Assembly (NCBI RefSeq): GCF_033446605.1
Contig: NZ_JAWQUO010000016.1
Span: forward strand, 52,775 to 116,774
Origin: Iodobacter sp025352645
GTDB lineage: Bacteria > Pseudomonadota > Gammaproteobacteria > Burkholderiales > Chitinibacteraceae
Length of the DNA stretch: 64,000 nt
Reading direction: 5' to 3'
In this document: positions 1-8,640 of the stretch, in pieces
How positions within the stretch are numbered: position 1 is the first letter of the stretch
Layout: each line of letters opens with the position of its first letter
Position numbers and translations under genes: made by a program
The notes under the pieces: model-generated
Told to the model about the DNA's origin: nothing
The model's database searches: none
The model's input: only the letters and a program-made list of their open reading frames with translations

Positions 1-366
1 GGGGTAGGTACAATGTGCATTGGACACCCCGGTGTTTCCTACATTCATACCTCCTATGTACAAGAACCGTTTAGCCAGAATATGGAAGGGGGTGGTAATT
101 GTGGTGGCTTAGTTGCTGGTGGCTATCGATTACCAGAGAAATGGCAGCCGGGAATGAAAGTCAAAGTACGCTGGAAGCCCAATGGACGTGAATGGATAGA
201 AAAATATACGACAATTATGCCTTACACTAAAGCAGGGGTTTTGTATGTTCATTTCTTTGAAAATGATCAAGTCAGAGTTGTATCCTCTGCATATGCAGGA
301 GCATCAAGCCCACGCCATCCAATTTCCAAGGATGCAACCACACCTCCTCCAGAGGTAGAACAATGA
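1..366 (+). CDS. DUF3304-like lipoprotein, likely Tle1 immunity protein, copy 1 (5' partial)
   Basis: The reading frame is open from base 1, so the window edge removes the signal peptide and about the first 57 residues; no internal start is needed. The visible part starts in the variable region and carries the motifs shared by all five copies: NCGGLVAGGYRLP, MKVKVRWKPNGREW, TTIMPY, LYVHFFENDQVRV and a PPPEVE tail. The family resembles DUF3304 lipoproteins, which are often found beside T6SS phospholipase effectors; the immunity role here is inferred from the Tle1 gene downstream. Its TGA stop overlaps the ATG of a remnant effector start (ATGA), suggesting translational coupling in the ancestral pair. 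The tail is most like copy 4. Confidence 0.75.
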   Translation, partial: GVGTMCIGHPGVSYIHTSYVQEPFSQNMEGGGNCGGLVAGGYRLPEKWQPGMKVKVRWKPNGREWIEKYTTIMPYTKAGVLYVHFFENDQVRVVSSAYAGASSPRHPISKDATTPPPEVEQ

Positions 367-434
367 GCTTACTCGTCACTCTAAAGAGCATATCTAATAA
401 CGCTAAAGATGTATTAACACTTACAGAAAATTAA
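363..434 (+). pseudogene. 23-codon remnant of the 5' end of the tle1 effector gene, copy 1
   Basis: A short frame starts with ATG overlapping the previous stop and ends in TAA. Its product starts MSLLVTLKSISNNAK and aligns without gaps over 23 residues with the N-terminus of the full effector gene at 2966. It therefore looks like the head of an effector gene left behind when immunity/effector units were duplicated. Whether a peptide is made is unknown. Confidence 0.6.
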
Positions 435-484
435 ATTAATAATATAAAAACACACCCCCATTGTTGAAAAAATAAGGATTTAAT

Positions 485-1009
485 ATGGATATTAAGAAAG
501 ATATACCCGTACGTTTCTTAATTGCTGCAATTGCATTATTTACAATGAGCGCATGCAGTAGTTATGAGCGTTTTCCTGGGCAAAATGAAATTGCTGAAAA
601 CAAAGCACGGGCTGCGGCTGAGTTGGAAAAAGACATCCCGATGATTGGGGTTTCAACAAAGTGCATTGGGCACCCCGGCGTTTCTTACATTCATACCTAT
701 TATGTACAAGAACCGTTTAGCCAGAATATGGAGGGGGGAGGGAATTGTGGTGGCTTAGTTGCTGGCGGTTACCGCCTCCCAAGAACTTGGCAGCCGGGAA
801 TGAAAGTCAAAGTACGCTGGAAGCCCAATGGGCGTGAATGGGTAGAAAAATACACCACGATTATGCCGTATGCAAAGGCAGGGATTTTGTATGTGCATTT
901 TTTTGAAAATGATCAAGTCAGAGTTGTTTCATCCGCATATGATGGGGCCTCAAGTCCAGATCATCCCATTCAAAGAGATGCTGTAACCCCACCGCCGGAG
1001 GTGGAATAA
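485..1009 (+). CDS. DUF3304-like lipoprotein, likely Tle1 immunity protein, copy 2
   Basis: 174 aa with a lipoprotein signal peptide: basic start (MDIKK), hydrophobic stretch at residues 11-20 and lipobox MSAC with the acylated Cys at 24, so it should sit in the periplasm attached to a membrane. The first 57 residues are nearly identical in all complete copies, while residues 58-110 differ. The ATG has a good AAGGA ribosome site 7 bases upstream, repeated before each copy. Periplasmic placement fits neutralising a T6SS phospholipase that is injected there. The family is assigned by resemblance and the role by neighbourhood. The gene ends TAATG, overlapping the next remnant. Confidence 0.75.
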   Translation: MDIKKDIPVRFLIAAIALFTMSACSSYERFPGQNEIAENKARAAAELEKDIPMIGVSTKCIGHPGVSYIHTYYVQEPFSQNMEGGGNCGGLVAGGYRLPRTWQPGMKVKVRWKPNGREWVEKYTTIMPYAKAGILYVHFFENDQVRVVSSAYDGASSPDHPIQRDAVTPPPEVE

Positions 1010-1080
1010 TGAGCTTGCTTACCACTCCAAAGAATATATCCAATAACGCTAAAGATGTATTAACGCTTACAGAAAATTAA
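1009..1080 (+). pseudogene. 23-codon remnant of the tle1 5' end, copy 2
   Basis: The ATG overlaps the upstream TAA (TAATG) and the frame ends in TAA. The peptide begins MSLLTTPKNISNNAKDVL, matching the effector N-terminus (MTLFPTQKK-IADNAKQEL once the A-tract slip is corrected). It keeps the stop/start overlap seen at the intact effector. Confidence 0.65.
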
Positions 1081-1130
1081 ATTAATAATATAAAAACACA
1101 CCCCCATTGTTGAAAAAATAAGGATTTAAT

Positions 1131-1664
1131 ATGGATATTAAGAAAGATATACCCGTACATTTCTTAATTACTGCAATTGCATTATTTACAATGAGCGCAT
1201 GCAGTAGTTATGAGCGTTTTCCTGGGCAAAATGAGATTGCTGAAAACAAAGCACGGGCTGCGGCTGAGTTGGAAAAAGAAATCCCCATGATTGGGGTATC
1301 AATGAAATGTATTCAACACAAAAATGTTAGTTATATTTATTCTTTTTATGTTAAAGAACCATTTAGCCCCCGCATGGCCGGTGGGGGGAGCTGTGGTGGG
1401 CTTGTAGCCGCTGGGTATGACCTGCCAAGAACTTGGCAACCAGGGATGAAAGTAAAAGTACGCTGGAATAGACCAATCAAAGGAGAAGATAATTGGATAG
1501 AAAAATACACCACAATTATGCCCTACAATCAGGCAGGTGTTTTGTATGTCCATTTCTTTGAAAATGATCAGGTCAGGGTCATTTCATCTGCATACACCAT
1601 TCCATCAAGCCCTGATCATCCCATTCAAAGAGATGCTGTAACCCCACCGCCGGAGGTGGAATAA
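1131..1664 (+). CDS. DUF3304-like lipoprotein, likely Tle1 immunity protein, copy 3
   Basis: 177 aa with the same signal peptide and lipobox (Cys24) as its neighbours. It is three residues longer than copy 2 because WKPNGREW is replaced by WNRPIKGEDNW, a variant shared with copy 5. Its last 19 residues match copy 2 instead, so the gene looks mosaic. The variable block (IQHKNVSYIYSFYVKEPFSPRM) differs strongly from copies 1 and 2, as expected if each copy neutralises a different toxin variant; that is inference. The ribosome site and spacer are those of the other copies. Confidence 0.75.
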   Translation: MDIKKDIPVHFLITAIALFTMSACSSYERFPGQNEIAENKARAAAELEKEIPMIGVSMKCIQHKNVSYIYSFYVKEPFSPRMAGGGSCGGLVAAGYDLPRTWQPGMKVKVRWNRPIKGEDNWIEKYTTIMPYNQAGVLYVHFFENDQVRVISSAYTIPSSPDHPIQRDAVTPPPEVE

Positions 1665-1735
1665 TGAGCTTGCTTGCCACTCCAAAGAATATATCCAATA
1701 ACGCTAAAGATGTATTAACGCTTACAGAAAATTAA
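1664..1735 (+). pseudogene. 23-codon remnant of the tle1 5' end, copy 3
   Basis: Starts in a TAATG overlap with the preceding gene and ends in TAA. Nearly identical at DNA level to the remnant at 1009-1080 (MSLLATPKNISNNAK...). Confidence 0.65.
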
Positions 1736-1785
1736 ATTAATAATATAAAAACACACCCTCATTGTTGAAAAAATAAGGATTTAAT

Positions 1786-2310
1786 ATGGATATTAAGAAA
1801 GATATACCCGTACATTTCTTAATTGCTGCAATTGCATTATTTACAATGAGCGCATGCAGTAGTTATGAGCGTTTTCCTGGGCAGAATGAAATTGCTGAAA
1901 ACAAAGCACGGGCTGCGGCTGAGTTGGAAAAAGAAATCCCGATGATTGGGGTATCACTAAAATGTATTGAGCATGACAATGTGGATTACGTTTCTTCATA
2001 CTATATAAAAGAGCCATTTAGTTCCCGCATGGCAGGGGGAGGAAGCTGCGGCGGCTTAGTAGCAGGGGGATATCAGCTACCTCAAAAATGGCAGCCTAGA
2101 ATGAAAGTAAAAGTACGTTGGAAGCCTAATGGTCGTGAATGGGTGGAAAAACAGACAACAATCATGCCGTATGACGAAGCAGGGACTTTATATGTTCATT
2201 TCTTTGAAAATGATCAAGTCAGAGTTGTATCCTCTGCATATGCAGGAGCATCAAGCCCACGCCATCCAATTGCCAAGGATGCAACCACACCTCCTCCAGA
2301 GGTAGAATAA
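1786..2310 (+). CDS. DUF3304-like lipoprotein, likely Tle1 immunity protein, copy 4
   Basis: 174 aa, same lipoprotein leader (Cys24). Residues after MIGVS are unique in the set (LKCIEHDNVDYVSSYYIKEP), while the C-terminal third (FENDQVRVVSSAYAGASSPRHP) is that of copy 1. It has the short KPNGREW form. Function is inferred as for copies 2 and 3. The conserved cysteine pair (one after the leader, one in SCGG) could form a disulphide in the periplasm; this is seen in all copies. Confidence 0.75.
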   Translation: MDIKKDIPVHFLIAAIALFTMSACSSYERFPGQNEIAENKARAAAELEKEIPMIGVSLKCIEHDNVDYVSSYYIKEPFSSRMAGGGSCGGLVAGGYQLPQKWQPRMKVKVRWKPNGREWVEKQTTIMPYDEAGTLYVHFFENDQVRVVSSAYAGASSPRHPIAKDATTPPPEVE

Positions 2311-2381
2311 TGAGTTTGCTTGCCGCTCTAAAGAGCATATCCAATAATGCTAAAGATGTATTAACGCTTACAGAAAATTAA
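2310..2381 (+). pseudogene. 23-codon remnant of the tle1 5' end, copy 4
   Basis: TAATG overlap with the previous stop; product starts MSLLAALKSISNNAK and ends at TAA. Closest to the copy 1 remnant (LKSIS rather than PKNIS). Confidence 0.65.
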
Positions 2382-2435
2382 ATTAATAAATTATATAAAA
2401 ACACCTCCCCTATCGTTGAAAAACAAGGATTTAAT

Positions 2436-2966
2436 ATGGATATTAAGAAAAATATACCCGTACGTTTCTTAATTACTGCAATTGCATTATTTACAATGAG
2501 CGCATGCAGTAGTTATGAGCGTTTTCCTGGGCAGAATGAAATTGCTGAAAACAAAGCACGGGCTGCGGCTGAGCTAGAAAAAGAAATCCCGATGATTGGG
2601 GTTTCAACAACTTGCGTCACACACAAATCTGGCTATGTCCATTCATATTACGTGCAAGAACCTTTTAGTAGCAATATGGAGGGGGGAGGAAACTGCGGTG
2701 GTTTAGTAGCAGGGGGCTATAGACTCCCTATTAAGTGGCAACCAAGGATGAAAGTAAAAGTACGCTGGAATAGGCCTATCAAGGGAGAAGATAACTGGAT
2801 AGAAAAACACACCACAATCATGCCTTATACAAAAGCTGGCACTTTATATGTTCATTTTTTTGCAAATGACCAAGTTCGGGTCATTTCATCAGCTTATGCA
2901 ACTGCATTAAGCCCAGATCATCCAATTTTAAGGGATGCCCTAACGCCTCCTCCAGAGGTAGAATAA
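2436..2966 (+). CDS. DUF3304-like lipoprotein, likely cognate immunity protein of the adjacent Tle1, copy 5
   Basis: 176 aa lipoprotein (Cys24) directly before the intact effector and therefore the best candidate for its cognate immunity protein. The leader is shared, the variable block is TTCVTHKSGYVHSYYVQEP, and it has the longer NRPIKGEDNW form also seen in copy 3. It ends FANDQVRVISSAYATALSP rather than FENDQ. The TAA overlaps the effector ATG at 2966 (TAATG), which supports translational coupling of the pair. A multi-copy immunity array would protect against related toxins from other strains; this is inference. Confidence 0.78.
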   Translation: MDIKKNIPVRFLITAIALFTMSACSSYERFPGQNEIAENKARAAAELEKEIPMIGVSTTCVTHKSGYVHSYYVQEPFSSNMEGGGNCGGLVAGGYRLPIKWQPRMKVKVRWNRPIKGEDNWIEKHTTIMPYTKAGTLYVHFFANDQVRVISSAYATALSPDHPILRDALTPPPEVE

Positions 2967-4923
2967 TGACTCTATTTCCTACACAAAAAAAATAGCTGAC
3001 AATGCAAAACAAGAACTATCTTTACCCCCAAACGTAGTTTTTGCACTTATCTGCACCGATAAGCCAACATCACCAATAACATGCCAATTAAAGGTGTCAA
3101 TTGGTATATTTTTCGATGGTACGAATAACAATATGATACGTGATGAAAAAGATTACTCACACAGCAATATTGTTCGCTTATTTAAAGTACACAAAACCAG
3201 CCAACAAGAAGATATGCTCCTAAAAGATGGCTGTTATGCGATCTATGTCCCAGGTGTTGGTACACGATTCAAGGCCAACAAGGAATACAGAGAGACTGCT
3301 GATGGCAAGGCAATGGCAAAAGGTGGTCAAGCAAGAATTTTATATGCTCTTTTCCATGTTTATAATGCTGTTTATAAAGCAATAAATAACAACAGTGATT
3401 GGTTAGATGAAGAAGGCATTGCAAAAAAAATAGAACAATATAAACGCGATGTAGAACAGCAAAACAATTACGATCCACAAATGCGCCGTGAGCGGCCTAA
3501 TCGTAAAACTTGGTTTGCCGATTTAAGAGAAGAATTAAATGCCAAATTGCAGGAAGTGCGTAGCGCTAAGCCTAAGCCAGCTATTCCTTTAATTAGGGTA
3601 TCGGTATTTGGTTTTTCTCGTGGGGCGATTGAGGCGCGGGCATTTTGTTGCTGGCTAGATGCGGCCTTAGATCATGGCACGCTCTGTGGAATACCCTTAG
3701 AGATTAATTTTCTTGGCCTATTTGATTCTGTTGCATCGGTGGGCTTGGCTAATTCTGCAGCCGAAACCACACCGCTATGGTTTGCCAATGGGCATTTTGA
3801 TTGGGCCTCAGAAACCTTAAAGCCTTTGCCTAGCCTCGTTAAAAAAACCGTGCATTTTATTGCCGCTCACGAGCTGCGAATGAATTTCCCCGTGACCCGT
3901 GTATTAGGCGGCAATGCCAGCGAATATATTTATCCTGGCGTGCATTCGGATGTGGGTGGCGGCTATGGCCTAAAAGACCAAGGGCGAGCAGGATCAATGG
4001 GCAGGATGCTATCGCAAGTGCCTTTATTGCATATGCATAAAGAGGCGGTAATAGCGGGCGTGCCATTGGCGCTTTATGAAGAAATGGATGACAAGCTTAA
4101 GAAAGATTATGAGCTTGATGCCCAATTAGCCGAGCGCTGGAATCTCTATATGGCCGCCGATGCTTTTAACGGTAGTTATGCAGAGGTGGTTCGTGCGCAT
4201 ATGACTTTGTATTATCAATACCGGCATTTCTATATTAATGGGCTAGAAAGCTCTAAGGCGTTTCAGGCGGCAAGCCCTCAGGATCAGGAAGATTTGCGTA
4301 GTTATAATCAGCTATTACAGGGCGATCTAAAGCTATTAAGGGAAAGGAAAGCAGGCGGCAGGCCAAGGCCAGCCATGGGCGATCGGCGCTCTGATGATAT
4401 CAATACCCAAGAGAACGCGGCGCTTGCCAATCAAAGAGCGCTTAAGTTATCTGACTGGCGACACGCCCCAGATGCCATTGAAAAACTTGCGCTCAGCATT
4501 TTTGATCAAGCCCCTAGCAGCACCCTTGCGCCTGCGCTACAGCTGCTTGATGAACACGTGCATGATTCACTGTCAGGATTTTATTTGGCGGGCTACGTTA
4601 CCAAAGAAGAAAAATCTGAGCGCCTGCTAGAAATGCAGAAAAAACCGCCCAAACCAGGCCACCCCTATGATGAAAAAGTTTACCAAAACACACAGGCAGA
4701 TCCAGAAGTCAGCCAGCGATTAAAAGATAAGCAGGCCCTCAAAAAAGACAGCGAGCGCGTATTTACACCAGAAGAACAAGATAAGCTTAAAACGGATCAA
4801 ATGTTCCCTGTATTAACCGATGCAAATGCCCCTGAATTACGCAATGGCATTATCACCACCCAATCTTGGACACGCAGAGAAGGCGGTGGCTATCTAAAAG
4901 AGCGGGTGATTTTTCCAGACTAG
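2966..4923 (+). CDS. T6SS phospholipase effector Tle1 (DUF2235 alpha/beta hydrolase), apparent -1 frameshift in an A8 tract
   Basis: The uninterrupted part begins at a GTG at 3094 and encodes 609 aa, but that start has no ribosome site and skips the normal N-terminus. Starting at ATG 2966, the frame reads MTLFPTQKK and hits TAG just after eight adenines (2985-2992). One extra A would continue IADNAKQEL...VSIGIFFDGTNNN and give 652 aa. Counting from 3094, the GFSRG nucleophile elbow has Ser175, with candidate triad partners Asp211 (LFDSVAS) and His284 (GVHSDVGGGY), all typical of DUF2235/Tle1 lipases. The C-terminus matches the family too. Known Tle1 enzymes hydrolyse phospholipids in the prey periplasm after T6SS delivery. 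The upstream lipoproteins are the likely immunity genes. The slip could be a sequencing error, phase variation or transcriptional slippage. Confidence 0.85.
2985..2992 (+). other. A8 homopolymer at the tle1 frameshift point
   Basis: Eight adenines directly precede TAGC. With eight, the effector frame stops after nine codons; with nine it joins the long downstream frame. The four remnant copies have AAGAAT or AAGAGC here instead, so the tract is particular to the full gene. Confidence 0.8.
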
Positions 4924-5055
4924 CGCTTGCCATTAAGCAAAAATACGCCGTCCACTCAAACACCCAAAGCACGAACATGCCTTTTGTGAAGAAATAGCCT
5001 TGGTGCGTCATATAGTGGCTAAAGATGTTTCAGCCAACGCCATAGCCTTAAGCCC

Positions 5056-6522
5056 TTAGCGCGGTGGCTGCGGTATTTTTACTCGCATCAATTTGCTTTT
5101 TTTAAGCTGAGTCACGGGATTCCCCGCCTCAGAAAACAAGAAAGAGTAATCGCTAGCCAGCGTGGCGTCCGTTCCTGCGATAGTCGCCCCCGTGTGGCAA
5201 CTCAGGCAATTGATGTTCTGGTGATAGGTTTCCAAAACGGTATTCGCCACGGGTTGCTGAGCGACGGGTGGCTGGGCGTTTCCATCGTAGAGAGGTGCGG
5301 TCGCACCAGGATAAATGGGGGTGTTGTTATTGGGCCAAAGCACATTCACCAGTTGGTAATTTAAAAACACCGAGCTTGGATTAGCCGCTTTAATCGTGGC
5401 CCAAGTATTGCTATTGAGCGCGGCAATATTATTGGCGGTGGTGTTGCTGATGGGCGTGGTGCGCACCACCTGTACGGCCGCGCTATAAGGATCTTTACCC
5501 GCCACCGGCATTTTATTTTGCACGCATTGATAGTAATCGCTGGCCGGATTGCAGCTCAAATTGTAATAGGTATACCAAGGTAAGGGCGGGGCCGTTAGCT
5601 CGGTTTTGCTGGGTGCGTTATACACATGCTCAAACGTGCTCCACATAAACTGCTGGGCATTGGGGGTTTTACGAATAATGTGTAAGGCCACCAATCCCAC
5701 CGTCACCTGCTTGGGAGGGGTATTGCCGCCGCCCGCCACTGGATAGCTCACCCATGCTTGGGATGTTTTAAACATTGGCCAGAGTGTGGGGTCATCCAGC
5801 TCTATCCATGCCGCTTTAATTTCAATCGCTCCCACCGTGCCATAAGTCGAGAAAGTTGCCGAGCCATCGGGTAAATTCAGCCCCTGTGTGGTGGCAAAAG
5901 CAGGCTGCTTATTGGCGATATACAGCTGGTTCTGATTGATATAGTTGTATTCATCCTGATTCAGCCGCTTTTCAAACAGGGTGAGATAATTATTCATTTT
6001 AGGCTGCGCGGTTAGCCACGCACCATTGGTACCCGCCTCGGCAATATCTTTTAAAGCAGGCACAGGGGCTGCGCCAAATTTAGACGTCAGATACAAACCT
6101 TTCACGCCAAAAGCTGATGTTGCCTTCAGCGTTTTGCTTTTCATCAGCGAACGCATCGCCAATGGCACCGCCTGCTTGGTTTGCCACGGCACCGGCGGTT
6201 TACCATCTGGGCGAAAAACCTCTGATGATTCTTTATAGCTTTCCCAAACCACTGGGCTGGCCGTGCCTGCCACGCCAAAAGCAGAGGCAGGCACGCTGGC
6301 ATCTGGCTGCCCCGGTAGATTGGGGTCGGCTGCCCAGTTAAGAGTAATAAATTGCTGCCATGCCAAGTTGTTAAACGCGTTCTGATTAGTGCCCTGTGAA
6401 TCGCAAGGAATAATAGGCTGCATAACGGGCACGCCCGACCAACTTGGGCAAGCCGCAGCGGCCGTCTTTGCCCCTAGCGCAAGGCAAGCAAGCAGCCAAT
6501 CAGCACGATTTAATCTCAGCAT
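5056..6522 (-). CDS. Exported monohaem c-type cytochrome-like protein, function unknown
   Basis: 488 aa with an N-terminal signal peptide (MLRLNRADWLLACLALGAKTAAAA, cut before CPSW), so periplasmic or secreted. There is one haem c attachment motif, CLSCH, at residues 439-443 near the C-terminus; the rest is a large domain with a FNNLAWQQFITLNW block near residues 50-64. I do not recognise a characterised family; proteins with an 'xQFIxLNW' start and one late CxxCH are usually annotated only as c-type cytochrome family. It begins 12 bases after the stop of the 701-aa gene with a GAGAGG ribosome site, so the two are an operon. A redox partner role for the upstream product is possible but unproven. 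Confidence 0.7.
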   Translation of the reverse strand: MLRLNRADWLLACLALGAKTAAAACPSWSGVPVMQPIIPCDSQGTNQNAFNNLAWQQFITLNWAADPNLPGQPDASVPASAFGVAGTASPVVWESYKESSEVFRPDGKPPVPWQTKQAVPLAMRSLMKSKTLKATSAFGVKGLYLTSKFGAAPVPALKDIAEAGTNGAWLTAQPKMNNYLTLFEKRLNQDEYNYINQNQLYIANKQPAFATTQGLNLPDGSATFSTYGTVGAIEIKAAWIELDDPTLWPMFKTSQAWVSYPVAGGGNTPPKQVTVGLVALHIIRKTPNAQQFMWSTFEHVYNAPSKTELTAPPLPWYTYYNLSCNPASDYYQCVQNKMPVAGKDPYSAAVQVVRTTPISNTTANNIAALNSNTWATIKAANPSSVFLNYQLVNVLWPNNNTPIYPGATAPLYDGNAQPPVAQQPVANTVLETYHQNINCLSCHTGATIAGTDATLASDYSFLFSEAGNPVTQLKKSKLMRVKIPQPPR

Positions 6523-6534
6523 GGCAAACCTCTC

Positions 6535-8640
6535 TTAGGCAGGGATAATATTAAGTAAGGCAGGCATAGCCGCTTGCACAGGATCACCATAATTAGTCAG
6601 CGTAAGGCCACGCAGCCCAAGCTCCGCATTGGCCCCAATACTCACTTGCAGATTGACTGAAGCGCATTGAGATGGATAGGAATTCCCCGGCACGGCGTAG
6701 TTAATGTTGTCGTTAAAGTTGCTAACAAGCACGGTTACATCGGGGCCAAAATCTGCCACGGGCAATTGCCCCTGCGGCCCCAATTGCGCTGAGCAAGTCA
6801 GCACCATGGGAATATTGCTTTGCCCAAGGCGAGCAATCGGCGCAATCAAGGTTGAATTGCTGACCAAGGGAATGGGCGTATTCATTGGATTGCTAACTGG
6901 GGTATTAAAGCTGGCATTCCAAATGGCAGCGTGGAATAGCTGTAGTGGCTGAGCGTAATCTGGTGGCACAGGTGTAGCCGGTGGTGTAACGCCAGCAGGT
7001 GGAGGCAAGACGCAAGCTTCACTGGCAGGTGCGGCCGAAACCGTTACTGGGCGCGCCCATAAGCCAATCGACATTTGCTGTGTTAGCTGGCCGCCCCACT
7101 GAATAGGCTCGCCCGATGCATCGGTAATATCGCCAATCGTAAACGACACCCCCGCCGCCACCCAAGACGCTGGCAGCTGAAACACCGCATGCAGCACAAA
7201 ATTGCCGCCATTTTGTGGCGATGCTGTGGTGGCACCAAACAACATGCCGGTGACTGGATCGGTTAACGCTGCCGAGCCACGCACAATTTGCCAGCAATCC
7301 TGAGCCGAAGCATTTGCAGGTAGTTTTGGATCTGCCGGTAGGGTAAAGCCGCTTAAATCAGGCACTTGAATATACAAACCCGTTGGGTTAGCCAGCGCGG
7401 CTTTACACGGTGCCCCCGTTGCCTGCCCACCAATCACCTGGTTAACGGATTGCCCAATATGCGGATCACTATTGCGATAAGCCTGCCCGTATTGCGCGCA
7501 GCAAATCAGCGTTTGCGGCACGCTATTACCGCATACACGCTGAATAGTGGCACCACCTGCCAGCGCCATTTCTGTCTGCAAGGTGTTAGGCGTGCTGGTT
7601 AGATGCATTGCCCCGCCATAATTACTGCTGCTCCCCCGCACCGCAATCGGGCCGCTATTCCATTTATTAAGCGGATTATACGCAGGACGCCCCGTAGAAG
7701 GGTCGATCACAATGGCTTGAGTGGCTGGGTCGCGCAAATACAAATCGCTCACGGGCACAACAACTTGGCTCGAAGCAGGCGCGCCAAAGCTTAAGGTGGA
7801 GGAATACACATCGGCTACTTTTTGTGGGTCTATCATCCACAGCGTGTTCCAGTATTCTGGGTTTTCGCAGGTCATATCAATGCGGGTGATTTTGTCGCTC
7901 TGCGGATCGCGTACTACGCTCCACTCACAATACTCATCCTGCCAGCCACGCGGGCCGTAAGGGCCGTACATATGCAGCTCGCTATTCCATGTGGCTTGCG
8001 GGCAAAGCTGGGTGGGGATATTTTGAAAAGCAGGGATAGGCACCTCGGTAGTGCCATATTGATCGGCAATGGCAAACAATTGCTGTGCTGAATAATTATA
8101 AGGATTGGCAGGATAAGCACCTTTACCCAGATACTGGCCTAGGCGGTTTGGAAAAGCCGTCCAGTGAATTAAAGTAGCCGTGGCCGTGCTGGGAATCGTG
8201 GTGAAATTGGTGTCAAAATAAGAAGTCTGATTGTTGGCGTAAAGCAAATTCCACGGGTCGCCCAGAATCGCCTGAGCCGTAAACCCGCTGATATTGGTGT
8301 TCCACTGCAGGCTGGTCGCATTATCCTGAGCCGAATCCACTGGGAAATCATTAATAAAGGCAGGCGTGTTAAACACTACTTTCTGATAAGAATCGCATTG
8401 TGGCGCACTGCCATACCAAGGTTGACCAGAGAAAAAAGCCGCATCACCGGGGCTAAAGCTGCGGCCATTGGTAAGCACCATGCCTTGGCGGCAATAGAAA
8501 AAAAAACTGACCTCGGTATTAAGCTCGGCATATTCTCTAGCCACCTCCACGCTACCGCACGCTTTGGTGCCAATCCAGTTATCCCAACTAGCACCCTGAA
8601 ACTGGGCAACATTGCTTGTTTCTATCCACGTATTTTGCAT
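6535..8640 (-). CDS. Uncharacterised 701-aa protein, operon partner of a c-type cytochrome-like protein
   Basis: First gene of a two-gene unit. The product starts MQNTWIETSNVAQF with no hydrophobic leader, so a Sec signal is not visible. It is rich in Asn, Gln, Pro, Trp and Tyr and has scattered cysteines (for example CGNSVPQTLICC near residue 370 and several single Cys). A Pro-rich hinge (PPPAGVTPPATPVPP) near residue 560 separates an N-terminal body from a C-terminal beta-rich-looking domain. The composition resembles secreted beta-sandwich proteins more than cytosolic enzymes. The GGAG ribosome site lies at a suitable distance. I do not recognise the family and offer no function. Confidence 0.65.
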   Translation of the reverse strand: MQNTWIETSNVAQFQGASWDNWIGTKACGSVEVAREYAELNTEVSFFFYCRQGMVLTNGRSFSPGDAAFFSGQPWYGSAPQCDSYQKVVFNTPAFINDFPVDSAQDNATSLQWNTNISGFTAQAILGDPWNLLYANNQTSYFDTNFTTIPSTATATLIHWTAFPNRLGQYLGKGAYPANPYNYSAQQLFAIADQYGTTEVPIPAFQNIPTQLCPQATWNSELHMYGPYGPRGWQDEYCEWSVVRDPQSDKITRIDMTCENPEYWNTLWMIDPQKVADVYSSTLSFGAPASSQVVVPVSDLYLRDPATQAIVIDPSTGRPAYNPLNKWNSGPIAVRGSSSNYGGAMHLTSTPNTLQTEMALAGGATIQRVCGNSVPQTLICCAQYGQAYRNSDPHIGQSVNQVIGGQATGAPCKAALANPTGLYIQVPDLSGFTLPADPKLPANASAQDCWQIVRGSAALTDPVTGMLFGATTASPQNGGNFVLHAVFQLPASWVAAGVSFTIGDITDASGEPIQWGGQLTQQMSIGLWARPVTVSAAPASEACVLPPPAGVTPPATPVPPDYAQPLQLFHAAIWNASFNTPVSNPMNTPIPLVSNSTLIAPIARLGQSNIPMVLTCSAQLGPQGQLPVADFGPDVTVLVSNFNDNINYAVPGNSYPSQCASVNLQVSIGANAELGLRGLTLTNYGDPVQAAMPALLNIIPA

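Larger units (their letters stand above)
1..2966 (+). repeat. Tandem array of about 650-bp immunity-plus-effector-head units
   Basis: Start-to-start distances of the complete copies are 646, 655 and 650 bp. Each unit contains an AAGGA ribosome site, the lipoprotein gene, a 23-codon effector head and an AT-rich spacer with an ACACAC(C)CCC stretch. Leader and spacer are almost identical between units, while the centres of the genes differ. The array continues beyond the left edge of the window. Confidence 0.9.

Noticed and set aside
3094..3096. GTG as the true start of the Tle1 gene
   Set aside because: No ribosome site precedes it, and the 42 codons upstream in the same frame match the N-terminus of the remnant copies once one A is added at 2985-2992.
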